Part shown: positions 52,835 to 63,269 of the stretch, in pieces | How the letters are laid out: each line of letters begins with the position of its first letter | How positions within the stretch are numbered: the first letter of the stretch is position 1 | NCBI GenBank assembly: GCA_029961685.1 | Contig: JARWKL010000006.1 | Coordinates: 14,390,748-14,454,747, forward strand | DNA: 64,000 nt | Source: Aristolochia californica | Lineage: Eukaryota; Streptophyta; Magnoliopsida; Piperales; Aristolochiaceae | Direction of reading: 5' to 3' | Made by a program: the position numbers and the translations under genes | Notes under the pieces: generated by a model | Told to the model about the DNA's origin: nothing | The model's input: only the letters and a program-made list of their open reading frames with translations | The model's database searches: none

Positions 52835-54660
52835 CTTTTTCAGAACCAAACTTGAGTTTTTCGGTCTGCCATTTTTTCCTAATAAAAAAGATATAAGGCT
52901 TGAAGATCGCAACAAAATGAAAATTTTAGAGTTCGTGTATGCAAAAAAATTTGAATTCTATAATAAATGTGAATGAAGAAAATTACTTCACGCACTAAAA
53001 AAGAACTCCAAGGTTTTGTTATCCATGTTTAGGAAATTCCTCTAGACCAACCGCAAATAAATAGATTTGTGGAATTTATATAGGAAAGGGACTTCTAACT
53101 CATCCTAACATGCTTTAAATGTCGTGGATATGCATGCCCGAAACATGTTGAGGATGCAAGTGGCCTAATGATGCCAAAAATTTCAAGGAGTAGAAAAAAT
53201 TAGACTCTCAAGTGGTTGGATATTTACCACAGCCAAACCCAGTTTTTGCCTATACCTAAATATCATAGATATTTTTTTGAATTATCTCTCTCTGCATTTG
53301 TGCATTTTCCATTTTGGATGTTTAAATTCTTTTTCAGATCCAAACTTGAGTTATTCGCGCTCCCATTTATCTCGTAAACAAAAAAGATATAAGGCAAATA
53401 GATCGCAACAAAATGAAAATTTTAGAGTTCATGTATGAAAAAAAATTCAAAATCTATAATAAAAGTAAGTGAAGAAAATTATTTTACGCACTAAAAATAA
53501 ACTCCAAGGTTTTGTTATCCATGTTTGAGAAATTCCACTAGTACAACCCCCAATAATTAGCTTGGTGGAATTTTATAGGAAAGGGACTTCTAACTGAACC
53601 TAACATGCTTTAAATGTAGTGGGTATGCATGCCAGGAACATGTTGAGGATGCAAGTGGCCTAATGATGCCAAAAATTTCAAGGAGTAGAAAAAATTAGAT
53701 TCTGAAGTGGTTGGATATTTACAAGAGCCAAACAACCCACGTTTTTGCCTATCCTTAAAAATCACAGATACTTTTGGAGTTATCTCTCTCAGCATTTTAG
53801 CATTTTCCAATTTGGATGTTCAAATTCTTTTTCGGATCCAAACTTGAGTTTTTCGCTCTCCCATTTTTCTCGTAAACAAATCAGATATAAGGCAAATAGA
53901 TCGGAACAAAATGAAAATTTTGGAGTTCATGTAAGCTAAAAAAATTGAAAACTATAATAAATGTAAGTGATGAAAGTTATTTCACGTACTAAAAAAAACT
54001 CCAAGGTTTTGTTATCCATGTTTGGAAAATTCCACTAGTACAACCCCTAATAATTAGCTTGGTGGAATTTTATAGTAAACGGACTTCTAACTGATCCTCA
54101 CATGCTTTAAATGTAGTGGATAAGCATGCTAGAAACATGTTGAGGATGCAAGTGGCCTAATGATGCCAAAAATTTCAAGGAGTAGAAAAAATCAGATTCT
54201 CAAGTGCTTGGATATTTACCAGAGCAAAACAACCCACTTTTTGCCTATCCTTAAAAATCATAGATACTTTTTGGAATTATCTCTCTCAGCATTTGTGCAT
54301 TTTCCATTTTGGATGTTCAAATTCTTTTTCAGATCCAAACTTGAGTTTTTCGCTCTCCCATTTTTCTCGTAAACAAAAAAGATATAATGCAAATCGATTG
54401 AAACAAAATGAAAATTTGAGAGTTCATGTATGCAAAAAAAATTTAAAAGTATAATAAATTTAAGTGCAGAAAATTATTTCACGCACTAAAAATGATCTCC
54501 AAGGTTTTGTGATCCATGTTTGGGAAATTCTACTAGTACAACTCCTAATAATTAGCTTGGTGGAAAGGGACTTGTAAGTGATCCTAACATGCTTTAAATG
54601 TGGTAGATATGCATTCCAGAAACATGTTGAGGATGCAAGTGGCCTAATGATGCCAAAAAT
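52835..54660 (+). repeat. 8-unit-offset duplication, copy 1 (pairs with 56790-58620)
   Basis: Units at 53166, 53661, 54158 and the start of 54645 pair with 57123, 57619, 58115 and 58604 (offsets 3957-3959 bp). Shared states are CAGAACCAAACTTGAG, TTCCTCTAG with AACCGCAAATAAATAG, CACAGCCAAACCCAG, ACTTTTGGAGTTATCTC, TAGTGGATAAGCATG, and the 11-bp GGTGGAAAGGG deletion. Confidence 0.85.
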
Positions 54661-54699
54661 TTCGAGTAGAAAAAATGAGATTCTCAAGTGGTTGGATAT

Positions 54700-55430
54700 T
54701 TACCAGAGCCAAACAACCGACTTTTTGGCTATCCTTTAAAATCACAGGTACTTTTTGCAATTATTTCTCTTAGAATTTGAGCATTTTCCATTTTGGATGT
54801 TTAAATTCTTTTTCTGATCCAATCTTGTGTTTTTTGCAGTCCCATTTTTCTCGTAAAAAAATAGATATCAGGCTAGTAGATCGCAACAAAATGAAAATTT
54901 TAGAGTTCGTGTATGCAAAAAAAGTAGAAAACTATAATTAATGTAAGTGAAGAAAATTATTTCACGCACTAAAAAAGAACTCTACAGTTTTTTTATCCAT
55001 GTTTAGGAAATTCCACTAGTACAACCGCCAATAACTAGCTTGGTGGAATTTATATAGGAAAGGGACTTCTAACTGATCCTAACATGGTTTAAATGTCGTG
55101 GATATGCATGCCCGAAACATGTTGAGGATGCAAGTGGCCTAATGATGCCAAAAATTACGAGTAGAACAAATCAGATTCTCAAATGGTTGGATATTTACCA
55201 GAGACAAACAACCCCCATTTTTCCTATCCTAAAAAATAACAGATACTTTTTGGAATTCTCTCTCAGCATTTGAGCATTTTCCCTTTTGGATGTTCAAATT
55301 CTTTTTCAGCTCCAAACTTGAGTTTTTCGCTCTCCCATTTTTCTCGTAAACAAAAAAGATATAAGGCAAGTAGATCGCAACAAAATGAAAATTTTACAGT
55401 TCGTGTATGAAAAAAAATTGAAAACTATAA
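54700..55430 (+). repeat. Segment paired with the right edge (63270-64000)
   Basis: Units at 54645 and 55140 pair with 63215 and 63714 (offsets 8570 and 8574 bp). Shared states are TTTTTGGCTATC, a GTGTTTTT variant, ATAGATATNAGGCTAGTAG, AACCGCCAATAACTAGC, AAAATTACGAGTAGAACAAA and AAATTTTACAG. The partner is cut by the window edge, so the true length of the match is unknown. Confidence 0.8.
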
Positions 55431-56831
55431 TAAATGTAAGAGAAGAAAATCATTTCACGCACTGCAAATGAACTCCAACATTTTGTTATTCATGTTTGGG
55501 AAATTCCACTAGTACAACCCCAAATAACTAGCTTGGTGGAATTTATATAGGAAAGGGACTCCGAACTTATCCGAACTTGCTTTAAATGTGGTGGATATGC
55601 ATGCAAGAAACATGTTGAGGATGCAAGTGGCCTAATGATGCAAAAAATTTCAAGGAGTAGAAAAAATCAAATTCTCAAATGGTTGGATATTTACCAGAGC
55701 CAAACCCACTTTTTGCCCATCCTTAAAAGTCACAGATACTTTTTGGAATTATCTCTCTCTGCAATTGTGCATTTCCCATTTTGGATGTTCAAATTCTTTT
55801 TCAGATCAAAATTTGAGTTTTTCGATCTCACATTTTTCTCGTAAGCAAAAAAGATATAAGGAAAAAAGATCGCAACAAAATAAAAATTTTAGAGTTCATG
55901 TAGGCAAAAAAAATTGAAAACTATTATAAATGTAAGTGAAGAAAATTATTATATGCACTAAAAATGAACTCCAAGGTTTTGTTATCCATGTTTGGGAAAT
56001 TCCACTAGTACAACCCCTAATAATTAGCTTGGTGGGATTTAATGGGAAAGGGACTTCTAACTGATCCTAACATGCTTTAAATGTGGTGCATATGCATGCC
56101 AGAAACATGTTCAGGATGCAAGTGGCCTAATGATGCCAAAAATTTCTAGGAGTAGAAAAAATCAGACTCTGAAGTTGTTGGATATTTAGTAAAGCTAAAC
56201 AACCCACTTTTTTCCTATCCTTAAAAATCACAGATACTTTTTGGAATTATCTCTCTCAGCATTTGTGAATTTTTCATATTGGATGTTCAAATTCTTTTTC
56301 ATATCCAAACTTTAGTTTTTCGATCTCACATTTTTCTCGTAAACAAAAAAGATGTAAGGCAAATAGATCGCAACAAAATAAAAATGTTAGAGTTCATGTA
56401 TGCCAAAAAAATGAAAACTATTATAAATGTAAGTGAAGAAAATTTTTTTATGCACTAAAAATGAACTCCAAGGTTTTGTTATCAATATTTGGGAAATTCC
56501 ACTAGTACAACCCCTAATAATTAGCTTGGTGGGATTTTTTGGGAAATGGACTTCTAACTGATCCAGCATGCTTTAAATGTGGTGCATATGCATGCCAGAA
56601 ACATGTTGAGGATGCAAGTGGCCTAATGATGCCAAAAATTTCAAAGAGTAGAAAAAATCAGATTCTCAAGTGGTTGGATATTTACCAGAGCCAAACAACC
56701 CACTTTTGCCCTATGCTTAAAAATCACAGATACTTTTTGGAATTATCTCTCTCAGCATTTGAGCATTTTCCATTTTGGATGTTCAAATTCTTTTTCAGAA
56801 CCAAACTTGAGTTTTTTGCTCTCCCATTTTT

Positions 56832-59308
56832 CTCGTAATCAAAAAAGATGTAAGGCTAGTAGATCGCAACAAAATGAAAATTTTAGAGTTCTTGTATGCA
56901 AAAAAATATGAAAACTATAATAAATGTAAGTGAAGAAAATTATTTCATGCAATAAGAAAGAACTCCAAGGTTTTTTTATCCATGTTTAGGAAATTCCTCT
57001 AGTCCAACCGCAAATAAATAGTTTTGTAGAATTTATATATGAAAGGGACTTCTAACTGATCCTAACATGCTTTAAATGTCGTGGATATGCTTGCCCGAAA
57101 CATGATGAGGATGCAAGTGGCCTAATGATGCCAAAAATTTCAAGGAGTAGAAAAAATCAGACTCTCAAGTGGTTGGATATTTACCACAGCCAAACCCAGT
57201 TTTTGCCTATACTTAAAAATCATAAATAATTTTTCGAATTATCTCTCTCTACATTTGTGCATTTTCCATTTTGGATGTTCAAATTCTTTTTCAGATCCAA
57301 ACTTGAGTTTTTCGCGCTCCCATTTTTCTCGTAAACAAAAAAGATATAAGGCAAATAGATCGCAACAAAATGAAAATTTTAGTGTTCATGTATGCAAAAA
57401 AAACTCAAAAACTATAATAAATGTAAGTGAAGAAAATTATTTTATGCACTAAAAATAAACTCCAAGGTTTTGTTATCCATGTTTGGGAAATTCCACAACT
57501 ACAACCCCCATTAATTAGCTTGGCGGAATTTTATAGGAAAGGGACTTGTAAGAGAACCTAACATGCTTTAAATATGGTGGATATGCATGCTAGGAACATG
57601 TTGAGGATGCAAGTGGCCTAATGATGCCAAAAACTTCAAGGAGTAGAAAAAATCAGATTCTGAAGTGGTTGGATATTTACCAGAGCCAAACAACCCACTT
57701 TTTGCCTATCCTTAAAAATCACAGATACTTTTGGAGTTATCTCTTTCAACATTTTAGCATTTTCCATTTTGGATGTTCAAATTCTTTTTCGGATCCAAAC
57801 TTGAGTTTTTTGCTCTCCCATTTTTCTCGTAAACAAACCAGATATAAGGCAAATAGATCGCAACAAAATGAAAATTTTGGAGTTCATGTAAGCCAAAAAA
57901 TTTGAAAACTATAATAAATGTAAGTGATGAAAATTATTTCGCGTACTAAAAAAAACTCCAAGGTTTCGTTATCCATGTTTGGGAAATTCCACTAGTACAA
58001 CCCCTAAGAATTAGCTTGGTGGAATTTTATAGTAAAGGGACTTCTAACTGATCCTCACATGCTTTAAATGTAGTGGATAAGCATGCCAGAAACATGTTGA
58101 GGATGCAAGTGGCTTAATGATGCCAAAAATTTCAAGGAGCAGAATAAATCAGATTCTCAAGTGGTTGGATATTTACCAGAGCAAAACAACCCACTTTTTG
58201 CCTGTCCTTAAAAATCATAGATACTTTTTGGAATTATCTCTCTCAGCATTTGTGCATTTTCCATTTTGGATGTTCAAATTCTTTTTCAGATCCAAACTTG
58301 AGTTTTTCGCTCTCCCATTTTTCTCGTAAACAAAAAAGATATAATGCAAATCGATCGAAACAAAATGAAAATTTGGGAGTTCATGTATGACAAAAAATAA
58401 TTAAAAGTATAATAAATTTAAGTGCAAAAAATTATTTCTTGCACTAAAAATGAACTCCAAGGTTTTGTCATCCATGTTTGGGAAATTCCACTAGTACGAC
58501 CCCTAATAATTAGCTTGGTGGAAAGGGACTTGTAAGTGATCCTAACATGCTTTAAATTTGGTAGATATGCATTCCAGAAACATGTTGAGGATGCAAGTGG
58601 CCTTAATGATGCCAAAAATTTCAAGGAGTAGAAAAAATAAGATTCTCAATTGGTTGGATATTTACCAGAGCCAAACAACCCACTTTTTGCCTATCCTTAA
58701 AAATCACAGATACTTTTTGGAATTATCTCTCTCAGCATTTGCACATTTTCCATTTTGGATGTTCAAATTGTTTTTCTGATCCAAACTTGAGTTTTTCGCT
58801 CTCCCATTTTTCTAGTAAACAAAAAAGATATAAGGCAAATAGTTCGCAACGAAATGAAAATTTTAGAGTTCATGTATGCAAAAAAATTCGAAAAGTAAAA
58901 TCAATGTTAGTGAAGAAAATTTTTTTACGCACTAAAAATGAACTCCAAGGTGTTGTTATCCATGTTTGGGAAATTCCACTAGTACAACCCCTAATAATTA
59001 GCTTGGTGGAATTTTATAGGAAAGGGACTTCTAACTCAACCTAACATGCTTTAAATGTGGTGGATATGCATGCCAGAAACATGTTGAGGATGCAAGTGCC
59101 AAATAATGCCAAAAATTTCAAGGAGTAGAACCAATCAGATTCTGAAGTGGTTGGATATTTACTAGAGCCAAACAACCCACTTTTTGCCTATCCTTAAAAA
59201 TCACAGATACGTTTTGGAATTATCTCTCTCTGCATTTGTGCATTTTCCATTTTGGATGTTCAAATTTTTTTTCAGAACCAAACTTGAGTTTTTCACTCTC
59301 CCATTTTT
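56832..59308 (+). repeat. 5-unit higher-order repeat, copy 1 (2,477 bp)
   Basis: The block starts at CTCGTAATCAAAAAA. It then carries in order: CAGCCAAACCCAG, ACTTTTGGAGTTATCTC, TAGTAAAGGGAC, the 11-bp GGTGGAAAGGG deletion, ATTCGAAAAGTAAAATC, and TGCAAGTGCCAAATAATGCC. Landmarks at 57123, 57619, 58115, 58604 and 59101 repeat at 59599, 60094, 60590, 61076 and 61572. This is the clearest higher-order repeat in the window. Confidence 0.9.
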
Positions 59309-61779
59309 CTCGTAATCAAAAAATATATAAGGCTAGTAGATCGCAACAAAATGAAAATTTTAGAGTTCTTGTATGCAAAAAATATGAAAACTACAATAAA
59401 TGTAAGTGAAGAAAATTATTTCAGGCATTAAGAAAGAACTCCAAGGTTTTTTTATCAATGTTTAGGAAATTCCTCTAGTACAACCGCAAATAAATAGCTT
59501 TGTCGAATTTATATAGGAAAGGGACTTCTAACTGATCCTAACATGCTTTAAATGTCGTGGATATGCTTGCCCGAAACATGTTGAGGATGCAAGGGGCCTA
59601 ATGATGCCAAAATTTTCAAGGAGTAGAAAAAATCAGACTCTCAAGTGGTTGGATATTTACCATAGCCAAACCCAGTTTTTGCCTATACTTAAAAATCATA
59701 GATAATTTTTCAAATTATCTCTCTCTGCATTTGGGCATTTTCCATTTTGGATGTTCAAATTCTTTTTCAGATCCAAACTTGAGTTTTTCGCGCTCTTATT
59801 TTTCTCGTAAACAAAAAAGATATAAGGCAAATAGATCGCAACAAAATGAAAATTTTAGTGTTCATGTATGCAAAAAAATTCAAAAACTATAATAAATGTA
59901 AGTGAAGAAAATTATTTTACGCACTAAAAATAAACTGCAAGGTTTTGTTATCCATGTTTGGGAAATTCCACAAATACAACTCCCAATAATTAGCTTGGTG
60001 GAGTTTTATAGGAAAGGGACTTCTAACTGAACCTAACATGCTTTAAATGTGGTGGATATGCATGCCAGGAACATGTTGAGGATGCAAGTGGCCTAATGAT
60101 GCCAAAAATTTCAAGGAGTAGAAAAAATCAGATCCTGAAGTGGCTGGATATTTACCAGAGCCAAACAACCCACATTTTGCCTATCCTTAAAAATCACAGA
60201 TACTTTTGGAGTTATCTCTTTCAGCATTTTACCATTTTCCATTTTGGATGTTAAAATTCTTTTTCGAATCCAAACTTGAGATTTTCGCTCTCCCATTTTT
60301 CCCGTAAACAAACCAGATATAAGGCAAATAGATCGCAACAAAATGAAAATTTTGGAGTTCATGTATGCCAAAAAATTTGAAAACTATAATAAATGTAAGT
60401 GATGAAAATTATTTCACGTACTAAAAAAAACTCCAAGGTTTTGTTATCCATGTTTGGGAAATTCCACTAGCACAACCCCTAAGAATTAGCTCGGTGGAAT
60501 TTTATAGTAAACGGACTTCTAACTGATCCTCACATGCTTTAAATGTAGTGGATAAGCATGCCAGAAACATGTTGAGGATGCAAGTGGCCTAATGATGCCA
60601 AAAATTTCAAGGAGTAGAAAAAATCAGATTCTCAAGTGCTTGGATATTTACCAGAGCAAAACAACCCACTTTTTGCCTATCCTTAAAAATCATAGATACT
60701 TTTTGGAATTATCTCTCAGCATTTGTGCATTTTCCATTTTGGATGTTCAAATTCATTTTCAGATCCAAACTTGAGTTTTTCACTCTCCCATTTTTCTCGT
60801 AAACAAAAAAGATATAAAGCAAATCGATCGAAACAAAATGAAAATTTGAGACTTCATGTATGAGAAAAAAAATTAAAAGTATAATAAACTTAGGTGCAGA
60901 AAATTATTTCACGCACTAAAAATGAACTCCAAGGTTTTGTGATCCATGTTTAGAAAATTCCACTAGTACAACCCCTAATAATTAGCTTGGTGGAAAGGGA
61001 CTTGTAAGTGATCCTAACATGCTTTAAATGTGGTAGATATGCATTCCAGAAACATGTTGAGGATGCAAGTGGCCTTAATGATGCCAAAAATTTCAAGGAG
61101 TAGAAAAAATAAGATTCTCAATTGGTTGGATATTTACCAGAGCCAAACAACCCACTTTTTGCCTATCCTTTAAAATCACTGATACTTTTTGGAATTATCT
61201 CTCTCGGCATTTGAGCATTTTCCTTTCGGGATGTTCAAATTCTTTATCAGATCCAAACTTGAGTTTTTCGCTCTCCCATTTTTCTCGTAAACAAAAAAGA
61301 TAAGGCAAATAGATCGCAACGAAATGAAAATTTTAGAGTTCATGTATGCAAAAAAATTCGAAAAGTAAAATCAATGTTAGTGAAGAAAATTTTTTTACGC
61401 ACTAAAAATTAACTCCAAGGTGTTTTTATCCATCTTTGGGAAATTCCATTAGTACAACCCCTAATAATTAGCTTGGTGGAATTTTATAGGAAAGGGACTT
61501 CTAACTCAACCTAACATGCTTTAAATGTGGTGGATATGCATTCCAGAAACATGTTGAGGATGCAAGTGGCCAAATAATGTTAAAAATTTCAAGGAGTAGA
61601 AACAATCAGATTCTGAAGTGGTTGGATATTTAGCAGAGCCAAACAACCCACTTTTTACCTATCCTTAAAAATCACATATACGTTTTGGAATTATCTCTCT
61701 CTGCATTTGTGCATTTTCCATTTTGGATGTTCAAATTCTTTTTCAGAACCAAACTTTAGTTTTTCGCTCTCCCATTTTT
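59309..61779 (+). repeat. 5-unit higher-order repeat, copy 2 (2,471 bp)
   Basis: This copy carries the same ordered markers as copy 1, at offsets of 2470-2476 bp. The indel set is shared, including the 11-bp deletion at 60988 and the AAAAGTAAAATCAATGTTAG word at 61361 (58891 in copy 1). The copies differ by scattered substitutions and a few small indels, for example one losing TA in AAAGATAAGGC near 61297. Confidence 0.9.
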
Positions 61780-62486
61780 CTCGTAATCAAAAAAGATATA
61801 AGGCTAGTAGATCGCAACAAAATGAAAATTTTAGAGTTCTTGTATGCAAAAAAATATGAAAACTATAATAAATGTAAGTGAAGAAAATTATTTCAGGCAC
61901 TAAGAAAGAACTCCAAGGTTTTTTTATCCATGTTTAGGAAATTCCTTTAGTACATCCGCAAATAAATAGCTTTGTGGAATTTATATAGGAAAGGGACTTC
62001 TAACTGATCCTAACATGCTTTAAATGTCTTGGATATGCTTGCCCGAAACATGTTGAGGATGCAAGTGGCCTAATGATGGCAAAAATTTCGAGTAGAAAAA
62101 ATCAGACTCTCAAGTGGTTGGATATTTACCACGGGCAAACCCAGTTTTTGCCTATACTTAAAAATCATAGATAATTTTTCGAATTATCTCTCTCTGCATT
62201 TGTGAATTTTCCATTTTGGATGTTCAAATTCTTTTCCAGATCCAAACTTGAGTTTTTCGCGCTCCCATTTTTCTCGTAAAAAAAAGATATAAGGCAAATA
62301 GATCGCAACAAAATGAAAATTTTAGTGTTCATGTATGCAAAAAAATTCAAAAACTATAATAAATGTAAGTGAATAAAATTATTTTACGCACTAAAAATAA
62401 ACTCCAAGATTTTGTTATCCATGTTTGGGAAATTCCCCAAGTACAACCCCCAATAATTAGCTTGGTGGAATTTTATAGGAAAGGGA
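61780..62486 (+). repeat. 5-unit higher-order repeat, partial copy 3
   Basis: A third copy starts at CTCGTAATCAAAAAA and follows the same order through the CAAACCCAG unit (landmark 62071), then stops at 62486 in AGGAAAGGGA. What follows no longer follows the 5-unit order but resembles 51970-52670, so the higher-order repeat ends here. Confidence 0.85.
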
Positions 62487-62495
62487 ATTTTAGAG
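62478..62495 (+). repeat. About 329-bp deletion ending the 5-mer array
   Basis: AGGAAAGGGAATTTTAGAG joins AGGAAAGGGA to ATTTTAGAGTTC. In copy 2 these points are 60019 and 60349, so about 329 bp are missing. The truncated unit then reads on as a different type (GCCAAAATATTTGAAAAC, like 51978). The landmarks on either side, at 62071 and 62729, are 658 bp apart. Confidence 0.85.
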
Positions 62496-63269
62496 TTCAT
62501 GTATGCCAAAATATTTGAAAACTATAATAAATGTAAGTGATGAAAATTATTTTACGCACAAAAAATGAACTCTAAGGTTTTAGTATCCATGTTTGGGAAA
62601 TTCCACTAGTACTACCCCTAATAATTAGCCTGGTGGAATTTTATAATAAACGGACTTCTAACTGATCCTCACATGCTTTAAATATGGTGGATATCCATGC
62701 CAAAAACATGTTAAGGATGCTAGTGGACTAATGATGCCAAAAATTTCAAGGAGTAGAAAAAATAAGATTCTCAAGTGGTTTGATATTACCAGAGCCAAAT
62801 AACCCCCTTTTTGCCTATCCTTAAAAATCACATATAATTTTTGGAATTATCTCTCTCAGCATTTGTGCAATTTCCATTTTGGATGTTCGAATTCTTTTTC
62901 AGATCCAAACTCTAGTTTTTCACTCTCCCATTTTTCCCGTAAACAAAAAAGATACAAGGCAAATCGATCGCAACAAAATGACAATTTGAGAGTTCATGGT
63001 TATAAAAAAATTTAAAAAGTATAATAAATGTAAGTGAAGAAATTTATTTCACGCACTAAAACTGAACTCCAAGAATTTGTTATCCATGTTCGGGAAATTC
63101 CACTAGTACAGCCCCTAATAATTAGCTTGTTGGAAAGGGACTTCTAACTGATCCTAACATGCTTTAAATGTGGTGGACATGCATGCCAGAAACATGTTGA
63201 GGATGTAAGTGGCCTAACGATGCCAAAATTTTCAAGGAGTAGAAAAAATCAGATTCTCAAGTGGTTGGA

